Below are positions 28,138-36,541 of a stretch of DNA of 64,000 nucleotides, one piece after another. The notes below the pieces were generated by a model that was not told the origin of the DNA, searched no databases, and saw nothing but the letters and a program-made list of their open reading frames with translations. Numbering within the stretch: the first letter of the stretch is position 1; each line of letters starts with the position of its first letter. The position numbers and the translations under genes are program-made. This DNA is from Streptomyces seoulensis (lineage in GTDB: Bacteria > Actinomycetota > Actinomycetes > Streptomycetales > Streptomycetaceae): positions 1,240,001-1,304,000 of the forward strand of contig CP054936.1 of NCBI GenBank assembly GCA_013364255.1, read 5' to 3'.

Positions 28138-29496
28138 ATGGGGATGGAGACGGAAGACCGGCGCAGCCGACGTCAGCGGCTCGTCGACGCGCTGCGCCCC
28201 GAGGTGAGGCCCGGCCGACGCCAGCAGCTCCTCGACGCGCTGCGCCCCGAGGCGAAGGCCGCCCCGCTGTCCAGGCGAGCGGTGCGCGTCGACGTGGTGC
28301 TGGCGGTCGCGCTGACCGCCCTCGCCCTGTTCGTCGCGGTGCGCTACCCCGGCAACGGGCCCGCGAACATCAACCCCCCCAAGGTGGACATCGGCACCGG
28401 GGTCCCGGCCCCGCCCGCGCCGCCCGGCCCCGGCCCCGGTCAGGCGCCCGTGGACGAGCATCCTCCGCCCGTGCCCTGGACCCTGGTCGTCCTGTCGACG
28501 CTACCGCTGGCGCTCCGGCGCCGCTACCCGCTGGCCATCTTCGCCGCGGTGCTGGGCGCGGCCCTCGCCATCGGCGCCTCCGCCTCCTGGATCACCGTCC
28601 TGGCGTGCGTCGTCGGCGCCTACAGCGCCATCGTGTACAGCCGTTACCGGATCATGGCGATCGCCGTGCTGGTGATCGCCGCCGCGCTGTCCGGCTTCGC
28701 CTTCCGGCACGCGGACCCGGTGCTCCCGGGCTGGTCCAGTCCGGGATTCGTGCTGCTGGTGGCCGGGATGCTGGCCAGCCTCGTCCGTTTCCTGCAACTG
28801 CGGCTGGCCACCAGCCGGGACCGGGTCACCGAACTGCAACAGGCCCAGGAGGAGGCCATGCGCCGGGCCGTGGAGGAGGAGCGCGCCCGCATCGCCGCCG
28901 AACTGCACGACGTCGTGACCCACAATGTGAGCGTGATGGTGATCCAGGCGGGCGCGGCCCGCAAAGTGATGGACGTGGTGCCCGAGCAGTCCAAGGAGGC
29001 GTTGCTGGCGGTCGAGGCGGGCGGCCGGGCCGCGATGGCCGAACTGCGCCATGTGATGGGCCTGTTGGCGGCTCCTGACCACGAGAGGCCGGACGGCCTG
29101 GAGCCCCAGCCCGGGCTCGCGCAGCTCGACGGGCTGGTGCAGCGGGTGCGCGCCGCCGGAACGCCCGTGAGCGTCAGCGTGTCGCTGCCGCCGGAGCCGC
29201 TGCCACCGGGGGTGGACCTCGCGGCGTACCGCGTCGTGCAGGAGGCGCTGACCAACACGATCAAGCACGCGCGCGGCGCGCGGGCGTCCGTCGCCGTCGG
29301 GTACACCGACGACTGCCTGGAGATCGAGGTCACGGACACCGGCGGCGCGAAGGACTCCCCGCCGGTGGAGAGCAACGGCCGGGGCCACATGGGCCTGCGG
29401 GAGCGGCTGGCCGTCTACAAGGGCGAGCTGACGGCCGGCCCGACCCGCACCGGCGGCTACCGGGTCGCCGCCCGTATCCCGAGGAGCGCCGAATGA
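28138..29496 (+). CDS. Sensor histidine kinase, NarL-type (HisKA_3)
   Basis: The product is about 452 residues. Several membrane helices lie between residues ~45 and ~225 with little extracytoplasmic sequence, so it probably senses from within the membrane. The phospho-acceptor is His257 in the box RARIAAELHDVVTHNVSVM, and the ATPase domain keeps DTGGAKDSPP and GRGHMGLRERL. ATG 28138 and 28144 are equally plausible starts; no good ribosome site is seen. The cytoplasmic N-terminus holds a tandem duplication (RRQRLVDALRPE then RRQQLLDALRPE). The stop overlaps the response regulator start (ATGA), so kinase and regulator are co-translated. Its likely target is the divergent ABC operon. Confidence 0.94.
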   Translation: MGMETEDRRSRRQRLVDALRPEVRPGRRQQLLDALRPEAKAAPLSRRAVRVDVVLAVALTALALFVAVRYPGNGPANINPPKVDIGTGVPAPPAPPGPGPGQAPVDEHPPPVPWTLVVLSTLPLALRRRYPLAIFAAVLGAALAIGASASWITVLACVVGAYSAIVYSRYRIMAIAVLVIAAALSGFAFRHADPVLPGWSSPGFVLLVAGMLASLVRFLQLRLATSRDRVTELQQAQEEAMRRAVEEERARIAAELHDVVTHNVSVMVIQAGAARKVMDVVPEQSKEALLAVEAGGRAAMAELRHVMGLLAAPDHERPDGLEPQPGLAQLDGLVQRVRAAGTPVSVSVSLPPEPLPPGVDLAAYRVVQEALTNTIKHARGARASVAVGYTDDCLEIEVTDTGGAKDSPPVESNGRGHMGLRERLAVYKGELTAGPTRTGGYRVAARIPRSAE

Positions 29497-30179
29497 CCGA
29501 GGAGCGGGCGCCGCTGCGCGCCGTCATCGCCGACGACCAGGCCCTGGTGCGCACCGGTTTCAAGATGATCCTGGCCGCGGACGGCATCGAGGTGACGGCG
29601 GAGGCCGCCGACGGGGCGGAGGCCGTGGCCGCGGTCCGCCGCACCCGGCCCGACGTGGTCCTCATGGACATCCGGATGCCGGAGATGGACGGCATCGAGG
29701 CCACCCGGCGCATCCTCGGCGGCGACGGCGCGCAGGAGACGCGGGTCATCATCCTCACCACGTACGACCTCGACCACTACGTCTACGCCGCGCTCACGGC
29801 CGGCGCCAGCGGCTTCCTGCTCAAGGACGTCACCCCCGAACGCCTGGTCTCCGCCCTGCGGTTGGTGCGTTCCGGCGACGCCCTCCTCGCGCCCACGATC
29901 ACCCGGCGGCTGATCGAGCGCTTCGCCCAGCACGACGAACCGCAGACCCTCGCCCCGCACCGCGACCTGTCCGGGCTGACCCCGCGCGAACTCGAGGTGC
30001 TCCGCCTGCTCGCGACGGGCCTGAGCAACGCCGAACTCGCCGCCCGGCTGTTCCTGAGCCCGACCACGGTCAAGAGCCACGTCGGCCGCATCCTGTCCAA
30101 GCTCGACCTGCGCGACCGCGTCCAGGCCGTCGTCTTCGCCTACGAGACGGGCCTGATCGCCCCGGGCGGCGGCGCCTGA
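29493..30179 (+). CDS. Response regulator, NarL/LuxR family
   Basis: The product is 228 residues. The receiver domain has the acidic pair Asp14-Asp15, the phosphorylation site Asp59 in VVLMDIRMPEMDG, and the usual T and K (ILTTYD, LLKDV). The C-terminal LuxR helix-turn-helix is LTPRELEVLRLLATGLSNAELAARLFLSPTTVKSHV. It is the cognate partner of the kinase encoded upstream with a 4-base overlap. It probably activates the divergent ABC exporter operon and possibly other cluster genes. Confidence 0.96.
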   Translation: MTEERAPLRAVIADDQALVRTGFKMILAADGIEVTAEAADGAEAVAAVRRTRPDVVLMDIRMPEMDGIEATRRILGGDGAQETRVIILTTYDLDHYVYAALTAGASGFLLKDVTPERLVSALRLVRSGDALLAPTITRRLIERFAQHDEPQTLAPHRDLSGLTPRELEVLRLLATGLSNAELAARLFLSPTTVKSHVGRILSKLDLRDRVQAVVFAYETGLIAPGGGA

Positions 30180-30316
30180 GACCACGTCAGCAGTGCGTGC
30201 GGCGCCCGGTGGAGGGCGCCCGGCCGGCAGGGCGTTCCGCATTCCGGGTCACGCCCGGCCGGCCCGCACGCGCACGCGACTGCCCCGGCTCGATGACGAC
30301 CGTCAGGGAACGTCGA

Positions 30317-30336
30317 GGACAGGACTAGACCTGTCC
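30317..30336. promoter_or_regulatory. Inverted repeat GGACAGG-N6-CCTGTCC
   Basis: Perfect 7-bp arms (30317-30323 and 30330-30336) around ACTAGA. It lies four bases before the direct repeats. Possible operator of a dimeric regulator controlling the StrR-like gene; binder unknown. Confidence 0.5.
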
Positions 30337-30340
30337 CCGT

Positions 30341-30380
30341 ATATCACGTTCCTCTATCGATCGAATATCACGTTCCTCTA
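30341..30380. repeat. Two perfect 16-bp direct repeats around TCGATCGA
   Basis: ATATCACGTTCCTCTA occurs at 30341-30356 and 30365-30380, separated by exactly TCGATCGA (30357-30364), itself a palindrome. The period is 24 bases, a little over two helical turns, so a protein could bind both copies on nearly the same face. It is AT-richer than its surroundings. Confidence 0.85.
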
Positions 30381-30717
30381 CCTGAGGGCTCGACAACCAC
30401 TGGAGTTGAGCCTGATCCTTGGTGGTAACGCGTGGGCAACATCGCGGAACGGGGTGGAAGGTGATGGTCGAGGTGACGCGGCTGCCATGGGCAGGACGCG
30501 GTTCGGGCGGGGACGGCGCGTGCGCCGCACCGGGCCCTTCACCGTTGCGGTCCGAGGATTCCGCTTCGCAGACTCCGCCGAGCTGATCACAGCTCTCGAT
30601 CCCGTCGGGTGGTGCGCCCGGTGCGTGTGCCGGGACGCCGGCGCGCCCGGTGGTGCTCAACCTTCCGGTTGTCGCGTGCGTCATGTCCTGTGAGCTGTCA
30701 ATCAACGGGGTAGCAGA

Positions 30718-31815
30718 ATGAATCAGCAGGTCGACGTCCCTCCAGGATCCGCGGGTTCGGTCTTAGTCGGAGCAGCCGCCACCGGAGTCGACGCCCCCCG
30801 CGGCGCCGGCCCGACGGAACCCATGATGCCCACGCAGAGGAACGGGCCGGCGGGGGAAGAAGTACCCATATCATCGATCATGCCGGGCGTCTCCTTGCGG
30901 TCGCAGGGCCCGGACCGGGAACACGTGGCGCGCCTCGCCGAGGTGGAAGGCCCCCTCCCGCCCATTCTCGTCGACCGCCGCACGCTGCACGTCATCGACG
31001 GAATGCACCGTCTGATGGCCGCCTTCGTCCGGGGCGAGCGGGTCATCCGGGTCGAGTACTTCGAGGGCAGCACCGAGGACGCGTTCCTGCGGGCCGTGCA
31101 GGCGAACGTGACGCACGGCCTGCCGCTCTCGCAGGCCGACCGACGGGCGGCGGCGGCGAGGATCGTCAAGTCGCACCCCCATCTGTCGGACCGGGCGATC
31201 GCGCGCGCGTCCGGCCTCGGGGCCAAGTCGGTGGCCGCCATCCGCCGGCAGTCCGACGGGGTGGTGCGACTGCACGCCAGAATGGGCAGGGACGGCAAGG
31301 TCCGCCCGCTCAGCAGCGACGAGGGGCGCAGGCGGGCGGCGGAGCTGATCGCCGAGCGTCCGGACGCCTCGCTGCGTGAGATCGCGCGTCTGGCGGGGCT
31401 CTCCCCGGCGACCGTGAGCGATGTGCGCAGACGGCTGCGGGTCGGCGAGGCCCCGGTGATCGCGCCCGACCGCGGAGCGGGGCAGGACGCGCCGGAGTCG
31501 TCCGTCCCGCAGGTGCGCGGGCTGCCCACCGCGCACCGGCAGGAGCCGCACGACACCGATCCCCACCACATGCTGGAGAAGCTGCTGCGCGACCCGGCCC
31601 TGCGCCACAAGGAGGAGGGCCGGAACCTGCTGCGCCTGCTGCACCAGAACGCCGTCGGGATGCGGCAGCGGTCCGAGCTCACCGCGGCGGTCCCGCCGCA
31701 CTGCGGCGCCCTGGTGGTGAACCTGGCGCGGCAGTACGCGGAGACCTGGCGGGAGTTCGCCCGCAGCCTCGACGAACAGATCCAGTCGTCGAGTCCGCCG
31801 GCGGTGGGCGAGTGA
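30718..31815 (+). CDS. StrR-like (ParB-type) pathway-specific transcriptional activator
   Basis: The product is 365 residues. Residues ~45-135 are a ParB/Srx-like domain with PPILVDRRTLHVIDGMHRLMAAFVRGE and the hallmark VQANVTHGLPLSQADRRAAAARIV shared by StrR, NovG and the glycopeptide regulators. A helix-turn-helix follows (LSDRAIARASGLGAKSVAAIRR) and a second such segment at SLREIARLAGLSPATVSDVRRR. Family members bind inverted repeats GTTCGACTG-N11-CAGTCGAAC and switch on antibiotic operons. Two sites of this form exist in the window upstream of the acyl/MbtH genes and the NRPS gene. It is probably the positive regulator of the lipopeptide cluster and marks its right border. Confidence 0.93.
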   Translation: MNQQVDVPPGSAGSVLVGAAATGVDAPRGAGPTEPMMPTQRNGPAGEEVPISSIMPGVSLRSQGPDREHVARLAEVEGPLPPILVDRRTLHVIDGMHRLMAAFVRGERVIRVEYFEGSTEDAFLRAVQANVTHGLPLSQADRRAAAARIVKSHPHLSDRAIARASGLGAKSVAAIRRQSDGVVRLHARMGRDGKVRPLSSDEGRRRAAELIAERPDASLREIARLAGLSPATVSDVRRRLRVGEAPVIAPDRGAGQDAPESSVPQVRGLPTAHRQEPHDTDPHHMLEKLLRDPALRHKEEGRNLLRLLHQNAVGMRQRSELTAAVPPHCGALVVNLARQYAETWREFARSLDEQIQSSSPPAVGE

Positions 31816-31874
31816 GCGACGCCTGACGGCGCGGCCGCCCCCGTCCGGACCGGGTGTGCCGGCCGACGCCGCGA

Positions 31875-32639
31875 TCAGCCGATCGCGGCGTCGGCCGGCC
31901 GCGCCAGGAACGCGTCGAGGGCGGCGAACACCGCCGACGGCTCCTCGCGGAGGGGCAGGTGTCCCGCGCCCCGGATGAGCTCGAACCGCGCGTCCGGGAA
32001 CGCGGCCGCGTAGGCACGGCCGTAGGCGGGGGTCGCCACCCGGTCGTTCTCGCCCCAGATCACCTGGACCGGGCAGGCCACGGCGGACAGCCGGGGCAGC
32101 AGACCGGGGTCGCCCAGGTGCGGACCCGCGTAGGCGCGCAGGGCGGCCGGCGGCCGCGCGGACGGGCCGCCGCGCGGCGCGGGCGCACCGGCCGCGGGTA
32201 CGGGTCCGGCCGCGGGCGGCGGTCCGCCGGGCGGCGTGATCGGATGGCCGGGCACCTGCGGCCCGATGGCGTCCATGAGCACCAGTCGGCCGATCCTGCC
32301 GTCGCGATCGCCGAGGGCGCTCTCGACGGCGACCCACCCGCCGAAGGACGTACCGACGACCGTGACGTCGCGCACGTCGAGCAGTTCGAGCAGGTCGAGG
32401 TGGAGTGCGGCCAGGGCGGCTACGGAGTCCAGCGCGTCGGGCCGCGGGGTGTCGTCCCAGCCCGGGTGGGTGGGCGCCAGCACCCGGTGGGCGGCGGAGA
32501 GGTGGTCGATCAGGGGCGCGACGCTGTCGGGGCCGGGACCGCCGTGCAGCACGAGCACCGCACCGCCGGTGCCGGCCTCCCGCAGCACGAGGTCGAGGCC
32601 GGGACGGGGCCGGACGATACGCGGCAGCGGCGTGGTCAT
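31875..32639 (-). CDS. Alpha/beta hydrolase
   Basis: The product is 254 residues, predicted cytoplasmic. The oxyanion region LVLHGGPGPD and the nucleophile elbow GTSFGG (Ser in VVGTSFGGWVA) are clear, with Asp in WGENDRV and His in GAGHLPL completing the triad. The HGGPG strip resembles proline iminopeptidase-like members, but the substrate cannot be told. A Pro/Ala/Gly-rich insert replaces much of the lid. It lies 46 bases downstream of the FAD monooxygenase gene on the same strand, so the pair probably form one operon under the TetR repressor encoded next door, perhaps degrading or detoxifying a small aromatic or lipophilic compound. Confidence 0.88.
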   Translation of the reverse strand: MTTPLPRIVRPRPGLDLVLREAGTGGAVLVLHGGPGPDSVAPLIDHLSAAHRVLAPTHPGWDDTPRPDALDSVAALAALHLDLLELLDVRDVTVVGTSFGGWVAVESALGDRDGRIGRLVLMDAIGPQVPGHPITPPGGPPPAAGPVPAAGAPAPRGGPSARPPAALRAYAGPHLGDPGLLPRLSAVACPVQVIWGENDRVATPAYGRAYAAAFPDARFELIRGAGHLPLREEPSAVFAALDAFLARPADAAIG

Positions 32640-32685
32640 GGTTTCCTCCCGTGGGGCGCGGTCGTCGGGGCGGTGCGGGCGGCGG

Positions 32686-33828
32686 TCACCGGTCGGCCGG
32701 GCCGCTGGTGAAGAAGCCGATCATCTTCTCCAGGCCGTCCTGGCCGAACATCGTGTCCAGGCTGCCGGCGGACTCGGCGGCGGACGCCTCGCCGCGCGGG
32801 AAGAGCGCCTCCTCGTACGCGGTCAGGGCGGCCTCCCGGTCGCCGGGGTGCGCGGCGATCGCCCCGGCGAGTTCGGCGCCGTCGAACATGGCCAGGTTGG
32901 CGCCCTCGCCGGCGAAGGGCGACATCAGATGGGCGGCGTCGCCCAGCAGCGTCACCCCCGGGGTGCGCGCCCAGCGGTGGCCGACCGGCAGAGCGTGGAT
33001 GCGGCGCGGCACCAGCGGGCCGTCGGCGTCGGCGACGAGGGCGCGCAGACCGTCGTCCCAGCCCTCGAAGTGGGCCAGGACGGCGGCCTTGGCGGCAGCG
33101 CTGTCGCCGAAGTCGATCGTGTCCACCCAGTCCTCGCCGGTCTTGAGCGCGGTGTACACGTGGAGGCTGCCGTCGGTCTCCCGGTGGGCGAGGAACCCGC
33201 GCTCGTTCCCGAGGCAGATGAAGAATCCGCCGCCGACGACGGCGGCGCTGCGCGGATGGCGGGTGTCGGCGTCGAGGAGGTCGGTCTCGACAAAGGAGAC
33301 GCCGGTGTAGGCGGGCCGGGCCGCGGAGACCAGCGGCCGGACGCGGGACCAGGCGCCGTCGGCCCCGATCAGCAGGTCGGTGGTGATCGTGGAGCCGTCG
33401 GCGAAGGTCACCGCGTGGCGTCCGCCGTCCAGCGGGCGGGCGCCCGTCACCTTGCTGCCCCAGCGGATCGTGCCGTCCGGGAGGGAGTTGAGGAGCAGGT
33501 CCCGCAGGGCGCCGCGGTCCACTTCGGGGCGGGTGCCGCTGTCGTCGTCCGCCGCGGAGACGTGGACGGTGCCGTCCGGGCCGAGCAGCCGCATCGCCTG
33601 ACCGCCCTCGTGGATCAGCGCGCGGAACTCCTCGTGCAGACCGGCGGCGCGCAGCGCCTTCTGCCCGTTCTCCTCGTGGATGTCGAGCATGCCGCCCTGG
33701 ACCCGGGCCCGGGCCGACGCCTCCCGTTCGAAGACGGTGGCCTCGATGCCGTGGGTGTGCAGGACCCGGGCAGCGGTCAGGCCGCCGAGGCCGCCGCCGA
33801 CGACGGCGATGGGGTGGTGGGTGCTCAT
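32686..33828 (-). CDS. FAD-dependent monooxygenase, TetX-like (group A)
   Basis: The product is 380 residues. The Rossmann motif VVGGGLGGLTAARVLHTHG near the start binds FAD; the DG motif is IGADGAWSRVR and the GD motif LLGDAAHLMSPFAGEGANLAMFDG. This is the pattern of NAD(P)H-dependent hydroxylases of the p-hydroxybenzoate hydroxylase fold, including tetracycline-inactivating TetX. The start ATG 33828 follows a strong AGGAGGAG ribosome site; an in-frame extension to 33942 would run through the operator and is rejected. The promoter region contains two copies of the palindrome also present before the TetR gene upstream, so expression is probably induced when the TetR protein binds a ligand. 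Confidence 0.92.
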   Translation of the reverse strand: MSTHHPIAVVGGGLGGLTAARVLHTHGIEATVFEREASARARVQGGMLDIHEENGQKALRAAGLHEEFRALIHEGGQAMRLLGPDGTVHVSAADDDSGTRPEVDRGALRDLLLNSLPDGTIRWGSKVTGARPLDGGRHAVTFADGSTITTDLLIGADGAWSRVRPLVSAARPAYTGVSFVETDLLDADTRHPRSAAVVGGGFFICLGNERGFLAHRETDGSLHVYTALKTGEDWVDTIDFGDSAAAKAAVLAHFEGWDDGLRALVADADGPLVPRRIHALPVGHRWARTPGVTLLGDAAHLMSPFAGEGANLAMFDGAELAGAIAAHPGDREAALTAYEEALFPRGEASAAESAGSLDTMFGQDGLEKMIGFFTSGPADR

Positions 33829-33920
33829 CTGGCTCCTCCTGGAGTGGTGCGTACGCCGAGGACGACCGCGGCGGCCGGGAGATCCGGCGCGGCGGTCCGT
33901 CCGGACGCCTCCGACCGTAG

Positions 33921-33947
33921 CGAACATGTTCGTGACGAACAAGTTCG
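33921..33947. promoter_or_regulatory. TetR operators before the monooxygenase gene
   Basis: CGAACATGTTCG (33921-33932, perfect palindrome) is followed three bases later by CGAACAAGTTCG (33936-33947, one central mismatch). The first 12-mer recurs exactly before the TetR gene at 34716-34727. Confidence 0.75.
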
Positions 33948-34008
33948 TACCAGGGTGTGCGCGTGCCGGCGCTCCGGAAGCGCGACGGCGCCCGGGCCGC
34001 GCGGAGGC

Positions 34009-34701
34009 TCAGTCCGCCCCGGGCGGCGGGGTCCCCAGGATGCCGTTGATCAGCGCGTCGAAGCCCCAGGACAGCCGGTCCTCGACGGGTCCGGTGAGCA
34101 GCTCGGGCAGATGGGCCCTGATCATGGGATGGGAGGTCTCGTCCACGGTGTGCACGGCCTCGGCGAGGGCGTTCCAGTCGTCCGCCACGGCCGGGTCGTG
34201 CGCCTGGGTGCCGTGTTCGGCGGCGGTGGCCGTGGCGTACTGCAGCAGCTTGTCGACCCCCCAGGCGGCCTGCCCCCGGCCGGCGCCGCCGCGGGAGAGC
34301 AGGCCGAGGACGCGTTCGACCAGGTCGAGGTAGTGCGCGCCGCTGGGGCGGGCCACCAGCGCGGAGCGGGCCAGCTGCGGGTGCGCGAACAGGAGGCGGG
34401 TGTAGGAGGTGAGCACCGCGACGAGCTGATCGCGCCACGCCGGCCCGGCGTCGTCGACGGCGAGGTCGACCTCCCCCAGCAGGGCGTCCAGCACCGCCGC
34501 GTGCAGTTCGGCGGTGTTGGCCACGTACACGTACAGCGACGCCGGACCGGTGTCCAGCTCCTGCGCCAGGCGGCGCATCGTCACCTTCTCCAGCCCCTCG
34601 GCCCGCATGACGCGCACGGCGGCGTCCACGATGCCGCGCCGGGTGAGGGCGGGCTTGGCGGGCCGCTCGCGGCGGCTCGCCGGTTCTCTCCTGACAGTCA
34701 T
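34009..34701 (-). CDS. TetR-family transcriptional repressor
   Basis: The product is 230 residues. The DNA-binding helices are in residues ~20-65 (TRRGIVDAAVRVMRAEGLEKVTMRRLAQELDTGPASLYVYVAN), the TetR_N pattern. The C-terminal half resembles the TetR_C fold of ligand-sensing members. Start chosen at ATG 34701, with GAGG close upstream; the frame is open to 34845 but that would include the operator. It lies upstream of the FAD monooxygenase and hydrolase on the same strand, and the same 12-bp palindrome stands before this gene and before the monooxygenase. Likely a repressor of itself and the operon, released by the monooxygenase substrate. Confidence 0.93.
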   Translation of the reverse strand: MTVRREPASRRERPAKPALTRRGIVDAAVRVMRAEGLEKVTMRRLAQELDTGPASLYVYVANTAELHAAVLDALLGEVDLAVDDAGPAWRDQLVAVLTSYTRLLFAHPQLARSALVARPSGAHYLDLVERVLGLLSRGGAGRGQAAWGVDKLLQYATATAAEHGTQAHDPAVADDWNALAEAVHTVDETSHPMIRAHLPELLTGPVEDRLSWGFDALINGILGTPPPGAD

Positions 34702-34715
34702 GTCCTCGATCGTAA

Positions 34716-34727
34716 CGAACATGTTCG
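34716..34727. promoter_or_regulatory. TetR operator before its own gene
   Basis: Perfect 12-bp palindrome CGAACATGTTCG, 15 bases upstream of the TetR start and identical to the site at 33921-33932. A further CGTTCG half-site follows at about 34732. It suggests autorepression. Confidence 0.72.
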
Positions 34728-34775
34728 CACTCGTTCGTCGGCCCGCGGCGGAGCCGTACGACATGACCTGGACGC

Positions 34776-34798
34776 GTTCACAAGGGCATTCGTTTACG
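34776..34798. promoter_or_regulatory. Possible PHO box before the alkaline phosphatase gene
   Basis: GTTCACAAGGG is followed by ATTCGTTTACG, each resembling the 11-bp PhoP direct-repeat unit GTTCAYYYRCG, but with 12-base instead of 11-base spacing. Phosphate-starvation control is expected for such a gene; the site itself is weak. Confidence 0.35.
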
Positions 34799-34876
34799 TC
34801 CTCTTTGCCGACGCATGGTGATCTGGCCCGCGTCGAACCACGCATCCGGTCATCGGACGCCCCAAGGAGTCACCTC

Positions 34877-36241
34877 ATGCGCAGACCCACCCGCCGCCAC
34901 CTCACGGTCGCGACCGCCCTCGTCGCCGCGACCACCGCCGCGGTCGCGGTCACCACGGCCGCCGGCGCCTTCGACGGCAAGGAGCAGGCGAAGCACGCGA
35001 TCCAGGGCGGGAAGGCGAAGAACGTCATCCTGCTCATCGGCGACGGCATGGGCGACTCGGAGATCACTCTCGCCCGCGACTACTCCGTGGGCGCCAACGG
35101 CCGCCTGAACATGGACAAGTTCCCGCTCACCGGCGCCTACACCACGTACGCGGTGCACGCCGACGGCACGCCGGACTACGTCACCGACTCCGCCGCCAGC
35201 GGCAGCGGCTGGGCCACCGGAGTCAAGACGGTCAACGGCCGCATCTCCAAGACCCCCGGCGCCGACAAGCCGGTGCGGACCCTGCTGGAGCTGGCCCAGC
35301 GCAACGGCTACGCCACCGGCAACGTCACCACCTCCGAACTCACCGACGCCACCCCGGCCGTCCTCGCCTCCCACGCCACCGACCGCTCCTGCCAGGGCCC
35401 GGCCGACATGGCCAAGTGCCCCGCCGACACGATCGCCGCCGGCGGTCCGGGCTCGATCGCCGAGCAGGAGGTCGCCCACAAGGTCGACGTCCTCTTCGGC
35501 GGCGGCAAGCAGCGCTTCGACCAGAAGGTGACCGACGGCCGGTACAAGGGTCTGACGGTCGGCCAGCAGGCGCAGCGGCTCGGCTACCAGATCGTCACCG
35601 ACGACGCGTCCATGAAGGCGGCCAAGCCGGGCCGGCCGGTCCTCGGTCTCTTCGCCCCGGTCAACGTGCCCACCGAGTGGACCGGCAGGACGGCGGCGGT
35701 CGGCGGTACGGACCCGCAGCGGTGCGTCACCTCCAACCCGAACCGCCCGGCCACCACCCCCAGCCTCGCGGACTCCGCCACGAAGGCGATCCAGCTGCTG
35801 GAGGCCAAGCAGAAGGCGAACCGCTCCAAGCAGGGCTTCTTCCTCCAGATCGAGGGCGCCTCCATCGACAAGCAGGACCACGCCGCCGACCCCTGCGGCC
35901 AGATCGGTGAGACCGTGGCCTTCGACCGCGCGGTGAAGGTGGCCCGCGACTACGCGGCCAAGCACCCCGACACCCTGGTCGTCACCACCGCCGACCACGG
36001 CCACACCAGCCAGATCGTGCCCCTGGAGGCCACCCCGCCCGGCCTGTCCTCCACGTTGATCACCGACGAGGGCCAGCAGCTGAAGGTCAACTACTCGACC
36101 AACACCCCCGGCCAGTCCCAGGAGCACACCGGCACCGAGGTCCGCATCGCCGCCCAGGGCCCGCAGGCCTACCGCGTCCTCGGCGTCACCAACCAGACCG
36201 ACCTGTTCACCACGGTCCGCGAGGCGCTGCGGCTGCGCTGA
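34877..36241 (+). CDS. phoA: Secreted alkaline phosphatase (PhoA type)
   Basis: The product is 454 residues. The N-terminus (MRRPTRRHLTVATALVAATTAAVAV) is a signal peptide; its twin Arg pairs make Tat export possible. IGDGMGD gives the first metal-ligand Asp, and VTDSAASGSGWATG holds the catalytic Ser105 (compare E. coli TDSAAS around Ser102). Later metal ligands appear in DKQDHAADPCG, TTADHGHTSQ and EHTGTEV. It hydrolyses phosphomonoesters outside the cell to release phosphate, with zinc and magnesium as cofactors. The start is fixed by AAGGAG eight bases upstream; in-frame codons back to 34514 are not part of the gene. A possible PHO box lies upstream, and a G/C hairpin follows the stop. 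Confidence 0.95.
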   Translation: MRRPTRRHLTVATALVAATTAAVAVTTAAGAFDGKEQAKHAIQGGKAKNVILLIGDGMGDSEITLARDYSVGANGRLNMDKFPLTGAYTTYAVHADGTPDYVTDSAASGSGWATGVKTVNGRISKTPGADKPVRTLLELAQRNGYATGNVTTSELTDATPAVLASHATDRSCQGPADMAKCPADTIAAGGPGSIAEQEVAHKVDVLFGGGKQRFDQKVTDGRYKGLTVGQQAQRLGYQIVTDDASMKAAKPGRPVLGLFAPVNVPTEWTGRTAAVGGTDPQRCVTSNPNRPATTPSLADSATKAIQLLEAKQKANRSKQGFFLQIEGASIDKQDHAADPCGQIGETVAFDRAVKVARDYAAKHPDTLVVTTADHGHTSQIVPLEATPPGLSSTLITDEGQQLKVNYSTNTPGQSQEHTGTEVRIAAQGPQAYRVLGVTNQTDLFTTVREALRLR

Positions 36242-36266
36242 GCGCGGCTGAGTGCGTGAACGGCGC

Positions 36267-36293
36267 GGGCGCCGGCGGCCACCGCCGGCGCCC
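36267..36293 (+). terminator. Terminator hairpin after the alkaline phosphatase gene
   Basis: Perfect 12-bp stem (36267-36278 with 36282-36293) with a CCA loop, 26 bases after the stop; no T tract. Confidence 0.75.
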
Positions 36294-36541
36294 GTACCGC
36301 GCCGCGGGTGTGTCGCGCCACGTTGTCTCACGGCGCGGTGGCGCGTTGCCGCACGGCGTGGCGGTGCGCTGCCGCGCGGTCGGACCGGTCGGGGCGGGGT
36401 CTGCGGCCGGGGCCGCGTCCTCGGGCGACCACCGGGAGTTGTCGTCCGCGCGCGTTCGTTGTCGGATCACCGGGCGGGTCCCCCCCGAGTGCCGTCGCGG
36501 GCTCTTCCGGAGCGGTGCGCGATGCGGTGGGATGGGGCGCC

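Larger units (their letters stand above)
30180..30717. promoter_or_regulatory. Long untranslated region upstream of the StrR-like gene, with repeats
   Basis: These 538 bases contain no credible gene and are less G/C-biased than the rest between about 30330 and 30430. They hold the inverted repeat at 30317-30336 and the 16-8-16 direct repeat at 30341-30380, listed separately. No GTTCAACTG-type StrR box was found, so simple autoregulation through the same site is not supported. Confidence 0.7.
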
